Source of the DNA: Mesorhizobium sp. M00.F.Ca.ET.216.01.1.1
GTDB taxonomy: Bacteria > Pseudomonadota > Alphaproteobacteria > Rhizobiales > Rhizobiaceae
Reading direction: 5' to 3'
NCBI RefSeq assembly: GCF_004010325.2
Contig: NZ_SADR02000002.1
Span: 62,001 to 126,000 of the forward strand
Length of the DNA: 64,000 nucleotides
The translations under genes and the position numbers were made by a program. Every line of letters starts with the position of its first letter. Within the stretch, counting starts at the first letter, position 1. Positions 18,216 to 27,353 of this stretch are shown here, piece by piece. The notes below the pieces were generated by a model that saw only the letters and a program-made list of their open reading frames with translations, did no database searches and was not told the DNA's origin.

Positions 18216-19271
18216 ATGGATCGGCCTGCAAAGCAGCATAACGTGCGCAAGGCAGACGCTCCGCTGGCGTTGAGCGTTGGCGATCCGTCCGGCATCGGGC
18301 CGGAAATCGCCATCGCCGCGTGGCAGGCCGGCAGCAGCGCGGGCGTGCCGCCGTTCTATCTTCTCGCCGATCCGGCGCTGATTGCCGCGCGCGCGCATCG
18401 GCTCGGTGCCAATGTGGCGATCGCGGAAACGGCACCGGCCGAAGCGTCGCGCGTCTTTGCACGTGCCCTGCCCGTCGTGCCGCTTGATGCCCGCTTCATC
18501 GACAGTCCCGGCCGCCCGGACCCGGCCAACGCCACCGGCGTCATCGAGGCCATAGACCGTGCTGTTGCCGACTGCCTGGCCGGCGATGCTGGCGCGGTCG
18601 TCACCTGCCCGATCGCCAAGAAGCTGCTCTACGACGCCGGCTTCCGCTTTCCCGGCCATACCGAGTATCTGGCACATCTGGCTTCGCGCCACAGCGGCGC
18701 CGAGCTGACGCCGGTGATGATGCTTGCCGGTCCCGAATTGCGCACCGTCCCGGTCACTATCCACATTGCGCTGGCCGAGGTGCCGAAGACGCTGACGACG
18801 GAACTGATCGTCACCACCGCCCGCATTGCCGCGACCGATCTTGCAAGCCGTTTTGGCATCGCGGGGCCAAGACTTGCCGTGACCGGCCTCAATCCGCATG
18901 CCGGCGAAGGCGGCACGATAGGCACCGAGGACGAGCGCATCATCCGTCCGGCGATCGAAAGGCTAAGGGCGGAAGGCATCGACGCCTTCGGGCCGCTACC
19001 GGCCGACACCATGTTCCATGCCCGGGCGCGTGCCGGCTATGACGTGGCAATCTGCATGTATCACGACCAGGCGCTGATCCCGGCCAAGGCGCTGGCCTTC
19101 GACGAGGCGGTCAACGTCACGCTCGGCCTGCCGTTCATCCGCACCTCGCCCGACCACGGCACCGCCTTCGACATCGCCGGCAAGGGCTTGGCGCGCGCCG
19201 ACAGCCTGATCGCGGCGCTGAAACTCGCGCGCAGGCTGGCCGACACCGGCACGAAGGCCGCAGGTGCATGA
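18216..19271 (+). CDS. pdxA: 4-hydroxythreonine-4-phosphate dehydrogenase
   Basis: 351 residues from MDRPAKQHN (an alternative GTG at 18243 trims nine residues). Family motifs are [16 protein letters not shown] near the start, [21 protein letters not shown] and [10 protein letters not shown], which supply metal and phosphate ligands. It oxidises 4-phosphohydroxythreonine in pyridoxal-phosphate biosynthesis, using NAD. The stop overlaps the start of rsmA (ATGA). Confidence 0.96.
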   Translation: MDRPAKQHNVRKADAPLALSVGDPSGIGPEIAIAAWQAGSSAGVPPFYLLADPALIAARAHRLGANVAIAETAPAEASRVFARALPVVPLDARFIDSPGRPDPANATGVIEAIDRAVADCLAGDAGAVVTCPIAKKLLYDAGFRFPGHTEYLAHLASRHSGAELTPVMMLAGPELRTVPVTIHIALAEVPKTLTTELIVTTARIAATDLASRFGIAGPRLAVTGLNPHAGEGGTIGTEDERIIRPAIERLRAEGIDAFGPLPADTMFHARARAGYDVAICMYHDQALIPAKALAFDEAVNVTLGLPFIRTSPDHGTAFDIAGKGLARADSLIAALKLARRLADTGTKAAGA

Positions 19272-20134
19272 GCGCAATGCATGAGGGTGGGCGCACGACC
19301 ATCGACGGGCTGCCGCCGCTGCGTGAGGTGATCGACCGCCACGGGCTGCGGGCGAAGAAGACGCTCGGCCAGAATTTCCTGCTTGATCTCAACCTGACCG
19401 GCAAGATCGCGCGCGCCGCTGGCGACCTCACCGAGGCCACGGTGATCGAGGTCGGCCCAGGTCCCGGCGGACTGACGCGGGCGCTGCTTTTCAACGGCGC
19501 CCGGCGGGTCATCGCCATCGAGCGTGATGAGCGCTGCCTGGCGGCGCTTGCCGAGGTTTCGGACCATTATCCGGGCCGGCTCGAGATCATCGCCGGCGAT
19601 GCGTTGAAGACCGATTTTTCCGCTCTTGCCAATGCTGCATCAGCAAGCGGTGGATCGGTGAAGATCGTCGCCAACCTGCCCTATAATATCGGCACCGAAC
19701 TGTTGATCCGCTGGCTGACCGGCGCCGAGTGGCCGCCCTTCTACGCTTCGATGACGCTGATGTTCCAGCGCGAGGTGGCCGAGCGCATCACAGCCCGCCC
19801 AGGCAGCGACGCCTATGGCCGGCTCGGCGTGCTGGCCGGCTGGCGGACAGAGGCGAGGATCGCGTTCGACGTGCCGCCCCAGGCCTTCATTCCACCGCCC
19901 AAGGTGACCTCCTCGGTGGTGCATCTGGTGCCGCGCGCATCCCCACTGCCCGTCGAGGTGAAGAAGCTCAGCCGCGTCACCGAAGCCGCCTTCGGCCAGC
20001 GCCGCAAGATGCTGCGGCAGAGCGTGAAGAGCCTCGGCGGCGAAGCCTTGCTCGTCCGCGCCGGCATCGATCCGACACGGCGCGCTGAAACGCTCGATGT
20101 CGAGGAATTCGTGAGGCTGACCAACGCGGTGTGA
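19268..20134 (+). CDS. rsmA: 16S rRNA dimethyladenosine transferase RsmA (KsgA)
   Basis: 288 residues, overlapping pdxA by 4 nt. It shows [10 protein letters not shown] at the N-terminus, the SAM motif [16 protein letters not shown], and the catalytic [10 protein letters not shown]. It dimethylates two adjacent adenines near the 3' end of 16S rRNA, a late 30S maturation step. It is the last gene of the lptF-to-rsmA run. Confidence 0.97.
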   Translation: MSAMHEGGRTTIDGLPPLREVIDRHGLRAKKTLGQNFLLDLNLTGKIARAAGDLTEATVIEVGPGPGGLTRALLFNGARRVIAIERDERCLAALAEVSDHYPGRLEIIAGDALKTDFSALANAASASGGSVKIVANLPYNIGTELLIRWLTGAEWPPFYASMTLMFQREVAERITARPGSDAYGRLGVLAGWRTEARIAFDVPPQAFIPPPKVTSSVVHLVPRASPLPVEVKKLSRVTEAAFGQRRKMLRQSVKSLGGEALLVRAGIDPTRRAETLDVEEFVRLTNAV

Positions 20135-20245
20135 CTGTGCAGGCCCTTCCTTTTTCCCCTGTGGGAGAAGGCGGATGCAGCGCTCAACCGCTGGAAACCG
20201 CGCCATCCAAGCATAGATGATCAGCGCGATACCAGGAGACAAACA

Positions 20246-20539
20246 ATGCCTGCCTATGTCATTTCCGATGTCACGATCCGCGATGCAGAGGCGATCGAGG
20301 CCTATCGCACCCGCGCCGCAGCTTCCATTGGCCAGCATGGCGGTCGCTATCTGGTGCGCGGCGGCCAGGTGGAGACACTTGAAGGCAACTGGAATCCCGG
20401 GCTGCTGATCGTCGTCGAATTCCCCGACATGGAGCGGGCGCGGCGTTGGTACGGCTCCGCCGAATACGCCGCAGCGCTGGAACTGCGCGATGCCGCGCTC
20501 GGCCGCAACCTGATCCTGGCCGAGGGAATGCAACCTTGA
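20246..20539 (+). CDS. DUF1330 family protein
   Basis: 97 residues, ferredoxin-like alpha-beta fold of the dimeric-barrel type (MPAYVISDVTIRDAEAIEAY ... GGRYLVRGG ... LLIVVEFPDMERARRWY ... EYAAALELRDAA). An AGGAG site precedes the ATG. DUF1330 proteins are common in rhizobia and have no established reaction. It lies between rsmA and the convergent gmk. Confidence 0.88.
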   Translation: MPAYVISDVTIRDAEAIEAYRTRAAASIGQHGGRYLVRGGQVETLEGNWNPGLLIVVEFPDMERARRWYGSAEYAAALELRDAALGRNLILAEGMQP

Positions 20540-20564
20540 GCGAGACTGCTGGCCAGCTCGTGCC

Positions 20565-21239
20565 CTAATCCGTCTTCTCGTCGAGCAGGCCCGAGACAAA
20601 ATCGAACAGGCCGGGGCGGCGGTCGCGCCGCAGCCGCTCGGCGGTGACGATGCCCCGCACCTCGGCGAAGGCGCGGTCGAGATCGTCGTTGACGATGACG
20701 AAATCGTATTCCTTCCAGTGCTCGATCTCGTTGCGGGCGTTCTTCAGCCGCGTCTCGATCACCGATTCCTGGTCCTCGGCGCGTCGCTTCAGCCGCGCCT
20801 TCAATTCCTTCATCGATGGCGGCAGGATGAAGATCGAGACGATGTCGGCGCGCATCTTCTCCTTGAGCTGCTGGGCGCCCTGCCAGTCGATGTCGAACAG
20901 CATGTCGCGGCCCTGCGCCAGCGCCAGTTCCGCCGGCTCGCGCGGCGTCGCATAGCAATTGCCATGCACCTCCGCCCATTCGAGCAATGCATCGCAATCG
21001 CGCAGCCGCTCGAACTCGCGCATGGTGCGAAAGTGATAGTGCACGCCCTCGATCTCACTGCCGCGGCGCGGCCGCGTGGTGACGGAGACCGACAGTTCGA
21101 GGCTGGAATCGCTTTCGAGCAGGTTGCGCGCGATCGTCGACTTGCCGGCGCCTGACGGCGACGACAAAACCAGCATCAGCCCTCGGCGGCGAATGCGGGA
21201 ACCCAAATCCCTGGCAACCACAGGCTCCTTGGCGACCAT
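20565..21239 (-). CDS. gmk: Guanylate kinase
   Basis: 224 residues. The P-loop is [14 protein letters not shown]. The GMP-binding region [18 protein letters not shown] and the lid segment follow. It phosphorylates GMP to GDP. I chose the start at 21239 (MVAKEPV), just after the yicC stop; upstream in-frame codons overlap yicC. It follows yicC by a few bases, consistent with co-transcription. Confidence 0.96.
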   Translation of the reverse strand: MVAKEPVVARDLGSRIRRRGLMLVLSSPSGAGKSTIARNLLESDSSLELSVSVTTRPRRGSEIEGVHYHFRTMREFERLRDCDALLEWAEVHGNCYATPREPAELALAQGRDMLFDIDWQGAQQLKEKMRADIVSIFILPPSMKELKARLKRRAEDQESVIETRLKNARNEIEHWKEYDFVIVNDDLDRAFAEVRGIVTAERLRRDRRPGLFDFVSGLLDEKTD

Positions 21240-21244
21240 CGGGG

Positions 21245-22135
21245 TTACTCCAGATTCTGGACCTGTTCGCGAAACTGGTCGACGACCGCCTTGAGTTCCA
21301 GCCCGATGGCGGTCACCGCCGCGGCGTTCGACTTCGAACACAGCGTATTCGATTCGCGATTGAATTCCTGCGCCAGAAAATCGAGCTTGCGGCCGATGGC
21401 GCCGCCGCTTGAAAGCAGCCCTCGGCCGGATGCCACATGCGTCTTCAGCCGGTCGATCTCCTCGCGGATGTCGGCCTTGGTGGCCAGGAAGGCGGCTTCC
21501 ATGTGCAGCCGCGTGGCGTCGAGATTGGCGGACGCATCCATCAGCAGCCGGACCTGCTCGGCGATCCGCTCGCGGATCGCCGCAGGCTCGCGTGACGGAT
21601 CGGCCTCGGCGCGCAGCGTCAGCGCCTCGATGGCGTCGATATGACCGGACAGCAGCGAGCGAAGCGCCTCGCCCTCGCCCTGGCGCGCCTGCTCCAGTCC
21701 GCCAAGCGCGACTTCAAGCGCCGACAGGATCGCGCCGTCGAGAGCGGCACGCGCCTGTTCGGTTTCGATGGTTTCCGGAATGTCGAGCACGCCGCGCAGC
21801 GAGAGCAGCCCGTCGGCGGTCGGGGGTGCCGCGCCGAACTGTTCCTGCAGCCGCTTGGCGAGCCCCGCCAGGTCTTTCAGGAAGGCCTCGTTGACCACGG
21901 GCTGGGCTTGTGAGCCGGCAGCGCGGCCGATGGTCAGCGTTGCCTGGAAATTACCGCGCGCAAAGCGCTTCTGCACCGTCTGCCTGACAGCCGGTTCCAG
22001 CCGCTCGAAGCCCTGTGGCAGCCGCAGCCTGACCTCGACGCTCTTGCCGTTGACCGACTTGACCTCCCAGGCGATCGAGGTGCCGTCGTGTTCGGCGATG
22101 GCACGCGCAAAACCGGTCATGCTCTGCAAATTCAT
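21245..22135 (-). CDS. YicC family endoribonuclease
   Basis: 296 residues starting [12 protein letters not shown], the family hallmark, with C-terminal DUF1732 ([55 protein letters not shown]). E. coli YicC is an endoribonuclease that acts on RNA including small RNAs. The mltG-yicC-gmk order is conserved in this order of bacteria. Confidence 0.93.
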   Translation of the reverse strand: MNLQSMTGFARAIAEHDGTSIAWEVKSVNGKSVEVRLRLPQGFERLEPAVRQTVQKRFARGNFQATLTIGRAAGSQAQPVVNEAFLKDLAGLAKRLQEQFGAAPPTADGLLSLRGVLDIPETIETEQARAALDGAILSALEVALGGLEQARQGEGEALRSLLSGHIDAIEALTLRAEADPSREPAAIRERIAEQVRLLMDASANLDATRLHMEAAFLATKADIREEIDRLKTHVASGRGLLSSGGAIGRKLDFLAQEFNRESNTLCSKSNAAAVTAIGLELKAVVDQFREQVQNLE

Positions 22136-22286
22136 GGTGCCTGCTTTTCCCCCTGGCGCGCGATCGCGGATCACGCGGCTTAAGACGACTGAGCGTCCTG
22201 GCACGTCGAACCGGGCGCTCTCGTCAAAATATCAATGCGCCCCTTGCCGCCAAGCGCAAGGGACAAGTTCAAAAACCGCTTGTCGG

Positions 22287-23510
22287 CTATTGAGCGGCGC
22301 CGGCATCGCCTCCGTCGCTGCCGTCCACCGGCGCATCGGTCTGGCCTTCCACCTTGGCGGCGGCAGCCTTCGCAGCTTCGTCGGCCAGCTTCTTCTGCTG
22401 CGTCCGGTAGCGGGCGACGTTCTGATTGTGCTCTTCGAGCGTCGCGGCAAAGACATGGCCGCCATTGCCGTCGGCAACGAAATAGAGGTCATCGGTCTTC
22501 GACGGGTTGGCGACGGCTTCCAGCGCCGCGCGGCCGGGATTGGCGATCGGCGTCGGCGGCAGGCCGTTGATCAGATAGGTGTTGTAGGGCGTCGGCTTCT
22601 GGATGTCCGACTGGAAGATCGGGCGGTCTGCGGGTTTGCCCTTGCCGCCGAACAGGCCGTAGATAATGGTCGGATCCGACTGCAGCCGCATGCCCTTGGC
22701 AAGCCGGTTGAGGAAGACCGCGGCGACCCGCGAGCGCTCGTCACCCCTGCCCGTCTCTTTCTCGACGATCGAGGCCAGGATGACGAAGTCTTCGATATTG
22801 GCGAGCGGCAGTTCGGGGGCGCGCCGCTGCCAGACGTCATCGACCAGCTTCTGCTGATCGGCCAGGAGCTTGTCGACCATCTGCTCGCGTGTCGCACCGC
22901 GGGTGAAGCGCAGCGTGTCGGTGGCGAGGCTGCCCTCGGGCGGCCTGGTCGCCGGCATGTCGCCGGTCAGCGCGCTCTGCTCGGCGATGCGCTGCAGCGC
23001 CTGCTCGACCGTCAGCCCCTCGGGAATGGTCAGCGAATACATCACCGACTTGCCGCTCTTCAGCAATTCCATGATGTCGCGCATCGAAGCCTGCGGCTTG
23101 ATCTCGTATTCGCCGGCCTTGAGCGCGGAATCGTTGCCATAGGCGCGCACGCCAAGGCGGAAGATGCGGGCGTCGCTGATCAATCCGCGCCGCTCGAGCT
23201 GGTCGGCAATGTCCTGGACGCCGGTGTTAGGCTTGACCAGGAAGGTGTCGCCATTGGCCGACGGGCCGGGTTCGTTGAATGCCTGTTTGCCGAAATAGAG
23301 CGCAATGCCGGCAGCCAGTACCACCAGCATCACCGCCGAGATGACGAAGTTCATGAACACGACGACCTGGCTGCGCGAGGCGCGCGAGCGCCTGGGCGGC
23401 GGCGTGCCGGCCTCAGGCCGCAATGCCTCGGCGGCCGTCTTCGGCACGATCGGTCCCGGCACCGCTTGCCGTTGCCCGAATTCTCCGTTGCCAGCCGGAT
23501 TTGTGTTCAT
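22287..23510 (-). CDS. mltG: Endolytic murein transglycosylase MltG
   Basis: 407 residues. A cytoplasmic proline-rich N-terminus is followed by one membrane helix (VVFMNFVISAVMLVVLAAGIALYF, about 48-71), a LysM-like region and the YceG catalytic domain with ASIVEKETGRGDERSRVAAVFLNRL, whose Glu is the expected catalytic residue. It cleaves nascent glycan strands and limits their length. The C-terminus carries an alanine/aspartate-rich tail. A palindromic repeat lies in the gap to fabF. Confidence 0.95.
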   Translation of the reverse strand: MNTNPAGNGEFGQRQAVPGPIVPKTAAEALRPEAGTPPPRRSRASRSQVVVFMNFVISAVMLVVLAAGIALYFGKQAFNEPGPSANGDTFLVKPNTGVQDIADQLERRGLISDARIFRLGVRAYGNDSALKAGEYEIKPQASMRDIMELLKSGKSVMYSLTIPEGLTVEQALQRIAEQSALTGDMPATRPPEGSLATDTLRFTRGATREQMVDKLLADQQKLVDDVWQRRAPELPLANIEDFVILASIVEKETGRGDERSRVAAVFLNRLAKGMRLQSDPTIIYGLFGGKGKPADRPIFQSDIQKPTPYNTYLINGLPPTPIANPGRAALEAVANPSKTDDLYFVADGNGGHVFAATLEEHNQNVARYRTQQKKLADEAAKAAAAKVEGQTDAPVDGSDGGDAGAAQ

Positions 23511-23530
23511 GGTGCCCTGCCATTTGATCT

Positions 23531-23640
23531 CTTAGAGCGACGTGCGTCCAATTGGACGCACAAAGTACGCTCTAACATTTCAAGTGTGCGCAACGTGCTT
23601 TCCGAAAATCGATTTCGATTTTTGGGCCGACGTGCGAATC
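23531..23640. repeat. Palindromic intergenic repeat between mltG and fabF
   Basis: The perfect 20-bp palindrome at 23542-23561 (GTGCGTCCAATTGGACGCAC) is enclosed by the arms TTAGAGC (23532) and GCTCTAA (23569). A second hairpin around 23600-23620 pairs AAAATCGA with TCGATTTT. The composite structure matches a repeat family dispersed in rhizobial genomes (from memory). Confidence 0.65.
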
Positions 23641-23714
23641 CCCTTGGGCAGAGTAGGGGTGAATATGGCAAAATTGACGACAGCTCGCCGCGACGGCGTC
23701 GGTCGATAGACCGG

Positions 23715-24977
23715 TCAGCCATTGTAGCGCTGGAAGACGAGCGAAGCGTTGGTGCCGCCGAAGCCGAAGGAATTGGACAGTGCGACGTCGATCTGGCGGG
23801 GACGCGGCGTGTTCGGCACCAGATCGATCGACGTCTCGCGCTCAGGGTTGTCGAGGTTGATGGTGGCCGGCGCGATGTTGTCGCGGATGGCGAGGATCGA
23901 AAAGATCGCCTCGGCGGCGCCCGCAGCACCGAGCAGATGGCCGATAGACGACTTGGTCGACGACATCGAGATCTTCGACGCGGCGTTGCCGACCAGCCGC
24001 TCGACGGCGCCGAGCTCGATCGTGTCGGCCATGGTGGAGGTGCCGTGCGCGTTGATGTAGTCGACATCGGCGGGCGTCAGCTCCGCCCGGTTCAGCGCCG
24101 CCATCATGCAGCGGAAGGCGCCGTCGCCATCTTCGGCCGGCGCAGTGATGTGGTAAGCGTCGCCGGTCAGGCCGTAGCCGGTGACCTCGGCATAGATTTT
24201 TGCGCCGCGCGCCTTGGCGTGTTCGAGTGCCTCCAGCACGACGACGCCGGCACCTTCGCCCATGACGAAGCCGTCGCGGTCGCGGTCATAGGGGCGGGAA
24301 GCTGTTCCAGGCGCGTCGTTGCGCTCGGTGGACAGTGCCCGGCAAGCGGCAAAGCCGGCGATCGACAGCCGCGTTACCGGCGCTTCGGCGCCACCGGCGA
24401 GCATCACGTCGGCATCGCCCCACATGATCAGCCGGGCGGCATCGCCGATAGCGTGCGCGCCGGTCGAGCACGCGGTGACGACAGCGTGGTTGGGGCCTTT
24501 CAGCCCATGCCGGATCGAAACCTGGCCGGAGACGAGATTGATGATCTGGCCTGGGATGAAGAACGGGCTGATGCGGCGCGGGCCGCGCTCCTTGAGGATT
24601 ATCGCGTTCTCGGCGATGCCTTCGATGCCGCCGATGCCGGAGCCGATCAGCACACCGGTGGCGCACTGCTGCTCATGCGTCCTGGGTGCCCAGCCCGAAT
24701 CCTTGAGCGCTTCGTCGGCGGCCGCTATCCCGTAGAGGATGAAGTCGCCGATCTTGCGCAGCTCCTTCGGCTCGAGCACGGCCTCGGGATTGAAGGTGCC
24801 GTTGGTGCCGTCGCCACGCGGAATGACATGGGCGATCTTGCAGGCAAGATCCTCCACCTCGAACTCGGTGACGCGCTTGGCGGCGCTGCGCCCGGTCAGG
24901 AGTTCCTTCCAGCTGTGCTCGAAGCCCATACCGAACGGTGAAAGCAGGCCAAGCCCCGTGACGACGACACGCCTCAT
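23715..24977 (-). CDS. fabF: Beta-ketoacyl-ACP synthase II
   Basis: 420 residues. The catalytic Cys lies in VVTACSTGAHAIGDA and the two His in NAHGTSTMADT and KSSIGHLLGAAGAAEA; the C-terminal NSFGFGGTNASL is present. It condenses malonyl-ACP with acyl-ACP and is the temperature-responsive elongation enzyme in E. coli. It lies directly downstream of acpP. Confidence 0.97.
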   Translation of the reverse strand: MRRVVVTGLGLLSPFGMGFEHSWKELLTGRSAAKRVTEFEVEDLACKIAHVIPRGDGTNGTFNPEAVLEPKELRKIGDFILYGIAAADEALKDSGWAPRTHEQQCATGVLIGSGIGGIEGIAENAIILKERGPRRISPFFIPGQIINLVSGQVSIRHGLKGPNHAVVTACSTGAHAIGDAARLIMWGDADVMLAGGAEAPVTRLSIAGFAACRALSTERNDAPGTASRPYDRDRDGFVMGEGAGVVVLEALEHAKARGAKIYAEVTGYGLTGDAYHITAPAEDGDGAFRCMMAALNRAELTPADVDYINAHGTSTMADTIELGAVERLVGNAASKISMSSTKSSIGHLLGAAGAAEAIFSILAIRDNIAPATINLDNPERETSIDLVPNTPRPRQIDVALSNSFGFGGTNASLVFQRYNG

Positions 24978-25011
24978 CGCAGGTCCTCCCCGGTGATGAC
25001 TGCAGAAAGCG

Positions 25012-25248
25012 TCAGGCCGAAGCCTTGTCGATGTATTTCACGGCGTCGCCGACGGTGAGGATGGTCTCGGCCGCATCGTCGGGAATCTCGACGCCGAATT
25101 CTTCCTCGAACGCCATGACCAGTTCAACCGTATCGAGGCTGTCCGCTCCCAGATCATCGATGAAGCTTGCCTGCTCCGTCACCTTCTCGGCATCGACGCC
25201 AAGATGCTCGATGACGATCTTCTTGACGCGCTCTGCGGTGTCACTCAT
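25012..25248 (-). CDS. acpP: Acyl carrier protein
   Basis: 78 acidic residues with the phosphopantetheine site in [15 protein letters not shown] (the Ser of DSL). It starts at [12 protein letters not shown]; an in-frame ATG 9 bp upstream is less likely. It carries acyl intermediates in fatty-acid synthesis. Normally fabG lies just upstream; here fabG is 6.7 kb away. Confidence 0.97.
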   Translation of the reverse strand: MSDTAERVKKIVIEHLGVDAEKVTEQASFIDDLGADSLDTVELVMAFEEEFGVEIPDDAAETILTVGDAVKYIDKASA

Positions 25249-25281
25249 TTGGGGCATCCTCGTCTTTTGCTTGTCTGTCTT

Positions 25282-25310
25282 CGTTAGCGGGCAGAATGCC
25301 GCTAATCAAG
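25282..25310 (-). promoter_or_regulatory. Candidate acpP promoter
   Basis: On the minus strand CTTGAT (25305-25310), a 17-bp spacer and CTAACG (25282-25287) fit the alphaproteobacterial housekeeping pattern, with a good -35 and a weak -10. An own promoter would keep acpP-fabF expressed although the operon is split. Confidence 0.35.
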
Positions 25311-25499
25311 TTGAAAGATGGCCCTGCCGGAAACGCAACGACACAGGACCGGTTTTTGCCCGAACCGCCGGGTTGCGGGCCGCATTACACGAAAAATGCC
25401 GTACGTCCAAGCCGAAATGGGGTGTTTTCCCGCGATGTCAGATCATTGCCATGCCGGCGCTGATATGAATGGCCGGTGCCGGCTTTGCTGCGCATAGAA

Positions 25500-25524
25500 A
25501 GCCCGCCACTTGCGATGGCGGGCT
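25500..25524. terminator. Hairpin, terminator-like
   Basis: AGCCCGCCA and TGGCGGGCT form a 9-bp perfect stem with a 7-nt loop. There is no long U-tract; polarity is unclear. Confidence 0.45.
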
Positions 25525-25602
25525 CTCTAACTGGCCGGAGGCTAGGAGAGTGTCATTTACCCCCCTCACGGCTGATTGGCACTTCCGTTCCGGTGCTATC
25601 GG

Positions 25603-25719
25603 TCAGCGGCTGGCGATCAGCAGGCAGAGCTGGCGCAGGTCGCGATAGTATGTGTCTTGGCTGCTGAGCACGTCCACGCAGGATGTACAAAAATAACCAA
25701 ATTCGATAGCCGGGAACAA
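25603..25719 (-). CDS. Possible 38-residue small protein (TTG start)
   Basis: This small ORF reads MFPAIEFGYF ... CTSC ... and ends DLRQLCLLIASR. It has a CxxC pair and natural-looking composition, but its only candidate start is TTG and there is no clear ribosome site. No function can be assigned; it may be an artefact. Confidence 0.22.
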   Translation of the reverse strand: MFPAIEFGYFCTSCVDVLSSQDTYYRDLRQLCLLIASR

Positions 25720-25828
25720 CCCCTCAACGACTGACGTTTGTCGCTCGAGACCCGGTTTCCATCTCTCCTATGGTCCGGCTGTAAAGGCCCGCTTCCTTAA
25801 ATGGGCGGCGGGCCGGGGGCTTGCATAG

Positions 25829-26053
25829 ATGTTGCGCCAGCGTAGCAATCGCGCCTGCCTTAGCCCCCACGATCTGGCTGTTTGCCAGCGCGTGTTCGAC
25901 CAAGTCTGTGCAGACGAACACCTCGACCCGTTGAGCCGAGACGCCGAAAGCGTGGCGATCCTGGTTGTGGCGATCTTTCAGAATGCTCACACCAATGAAC
26001 GCCAACTGCTGGAGGCAGTCAGGTCGCGTCGTCGCGCGACGGTGGCAGAGTAG
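25829..26053 (+). CDS. Small hypothetical protein
   Basis: 74 residues: MLRQRSNRACLSPHDLAVCQ ... RVFDQVCADE ... ESVAILVVAIFQNAHTNERQ ... LLEAVRSRR. The helical pattern LSPHDL-CQRVFD ... A-F-NA-T-E--LLEA resembles a family of short uncharacterised proteins common in rhizobia (from memory). The minus-strand frame over the same bases is less natural. It is followed within 100 bp by a stem-loop at 26143-26170. Function unknown. Confidence 0.5.
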   Translation: MLRQRSNRACLSPHDLAVCQRVFDQVCADEHLDPLSRDAESVAILVVAIFQNAHTNERQLLEAVRSRRRATVAE

Positions 26054-26142
26054 GCGCCTTAGCCGTCCCGGAAGTCCTGAAGCGATGCGTGCCTCAGGTC
26101 TTCCTCGCCCTCAGGTGCTTCACGCGGGGGTTGAAAATCAAA

Positions 26143-26170
26143 GCCCGCGCCTCGTGCGGAGAACGCGGGC
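26143..26170. terminator. Hairpin 1 of the spacer cluster
   Basis: GCCCGCG pairs with CGCGGGC across a 14-nt loop. It is downstream of the small + strand gene and could end its transcript. Confidence 0.4.
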
Positions 26171-26187
26171 CGATCGGCCGATCTTCA

Positions 26188-26211
26188 ACAGATACGGGGG
26201 ACGGTATCTGT
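26188..26211. repeat. Hairpin 2 of the spacer cluster
   Basis: ACAGATAC and GTATCTGT form a perfect 8-bp stem around an 8-nt G-rich loop. The AT content of the stem makes a factor-independent terminator unlikely. Confidence 0.4.
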
Positions 26212-26260
26212 CGCTCCCGTTAAATATTAGAGGTCTCTAAAAGTTTCAAGACGGAACAAA

Positions 26261-26289
26261 AAGCCCGCCGACCGGGAGCCAGCGGGCTT
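26261..26289. terminator. Hairpin 3 of the spacer cluster
   Basis: AAGCCCGC pairs with GCGGGCTT. A run of A precedes it, so on the minus strand the stem is followed by a T-tract: a plausible terminator for leftward transcription. Confidence 0.5.
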
Positions 26290-26324
26290 CTTGGGCAGCA
26301 AAACCGGCGGGCTACTGCCCTCAT

Positions 26325-26344
26325 GATCCAAGGGGGCTTGGATC
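26325..26344. repeat. Hairpin 4 of the spacer cluster
   Basis: GATCCAAG-gggg-CTTGGATC, a perfect 8-bp stem with a four-G loop. Confidence 0.45.
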
Positions 26345-26427
26345 GACCTGAATCGTAGTCCTGGGCTGTTTGAAATTCAGTCAGGTTTTGGACCGGAAGA
26401 TGGTGTCTTAACCCGCGTAAATGCAAC

Positions 26428-26461
26428 GGCCCATCTCAGGGTGCGAGTCCTGGGATGGGCC
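26428..26461. repeat. Hairpin 5 of the spacer cluster
   Basis: A 13-bp stem with one G-T wobble (GGCCCATCTCAGG with CCTGGGATGGGCC) and an 8-nt loop; the most stable structure of the group. Confidence 0.5.
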
Positions 26462-26624
26462 TTGCGACTGGCCGCCGGTGAGGGGGATCGCCCGACGGCA
26501 TTCACATAAAATATCAACCTGAAACGACAGGTCCAGAGTTTTCATGACAGTTGGTAATCTCCGTACAGTCAGGCGACTTGGCGAAGGCGGCTCGGAACGC
26601 TGCCAAGGTCTCCAAGGGGGTCCA

Positions 26625-26804
26625 TCAGCCGTCCCCTCGCTGTCTCCTGTCGCGATAGTTTAGAAGCTCGACAAGCTCGTCGGCCTCTTCGACAGGCATG
26701 TCGATCAAGGGCACGCCGTCCTCGGTGACAGGCAGCCCGGTGAACACATCGATGACGTCCCATGAACCTTCAGGGGTCTTTCGGATGCCGTAGCGTTGAG
26801 TCAT
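26625..26804 (-). CDS. Small hypothetical protein (59 residues)
   Basis: Starts MTQRYGIRKTPEGSWDVIDV, continues FTGLPVTEDGVPLIDMPVEE and ends in a polar, arginine-rich tail. The composition and the hydrophobic/acidic alternation look like a folded protein, and a GGCGGGAA site precedes the ATG. The phrase W-VID--TG-P reminds me of short rhizobial hypothetical proteins, but no function is known. Its 5' end overlaps the 3' end of the 55-residue ORF upstream, so the two may be translated together. Confidence 0.5.
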   Translation of the reverse strand: MTQRYGIRKTPEGSWDVIDVFTGLPVTEDGVPLIDMPVEEADELVELLNYRDRRQRGDG

Positions 26805-26937
26805 ATCGTTCCCGCCTGGCCTGTTCGATTGCCTCAAGCAATGGAGCAATGGGCGGCGGCAGGCCGGGGTCGACGGCCAGCTTCAGCAGCTTGTAGAGGT
26901 ACCGACGGTTGTCTTCGGAACCGATCAACTGCTGCAC
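26770..26937 (-). CDS. Small hypothetical protein (55 residues, GTG start)
   Basis: The GTG-started frame reads VQQLIGSEDNRRYLYKLLKL ... AVDPGLPPPIAPLLEAIEQA ... RRERYDSTLRHPKDP. It is helical with a proline-rich turn. It overlaps the start of the 59-residue gene by 35 bp in another frame. An upstream stop limits the N-terminus. Function unknown. Confidence 0.38.
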   Translation of the reverse strand: MQQLIGSEDNRRYLYKLLKLAVDPGLPPPIAPLLEAIEQARRERYDSTLRHPKDP

Positions 26938-27353
26938 GGCTTGGCAACAGAATGCTGTCCCACTCTGTCAAACTCTTGCATCTGGGGGTTTCCTACGGCG
27001 CCAGTCTGAAACCCACCCGCGACGAAATGGTTCCAAAAGGCACGCCAATGGAGAGGCGTCAGGTTTCGCGGAGTCGAAGGCGACGAACATCGCTTCGGCG
27101 GTCGCCAGCTCAACTACGACCAACCAGGATGACGTCAGCGCACCTCAGTTCCGTCTACGCGCTCGAGCGCCGGACCAAGGCCACGCCTTCATGCAGTACC
27201 TCTCATGCCGGACTGCCGAGCGTTTATCTCTTCTACATGTCATCACACCTTCTAGTTGAATCGTCCCAACTACTGTGGCATAGGGGATATGGGCAGGGGT
27301 GCTGACCATCAGGCTTTCTCATCAAGAGAAGCCCAAAAAAGATGGAGTACCGA
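26938..27353. other. Upstream region of the pilus operon
   Basis: 416 bp between the tiny ORFs and the pilin gene. A minus-strand open stretch (ELATAEAMFVAFDSAKPDAS, about 26960-27130) is protein-like but has no usual start codon and may be a remnant. The promoter of the pilus operon should lie in the last 150 bp; no confident -35/-10 pair is visible. Confidence 0.35.

Larger units (their letters stand above)
25249..25828. other. Spacer upstream of acpP
   Basis: 580 bp. It contains the candidate acpP promoter (25282-25310), a GC-rich hairpin at 25500-25524 and a possible 38-codon minus-strand ORF (25603-25719). The rest shows no gene I can support. Confidence 0.45.
26054..26624. other. Hairpin-rich spacer
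   Basis: 571 bp without a convincing gene but with at least five perfect or near-perfect stem-loops, listed separately (26143-26170, 26188-26211, 26261-26289, 26325-26344, 26428-26461). Confidence 0.5.

Noticed and set aside
21768-24941. 1057-codon plus-strand ORF
   Set aside because: Antisense to yicC, mltG and fabF, whose families are unmistakable; long shadow frames are normal at this GC content.
25724-26005. 93-codon minus-strand ORF
   Set aside because: Overlaps the more natural 74-residue plus-strand protein at 25829-26053.
26796-27305. 169-codon plus-strand ORF before the pilin gene
   Set aside because: Composition is random, there is no ribosome site, and better small ORFs lie on the other strand.
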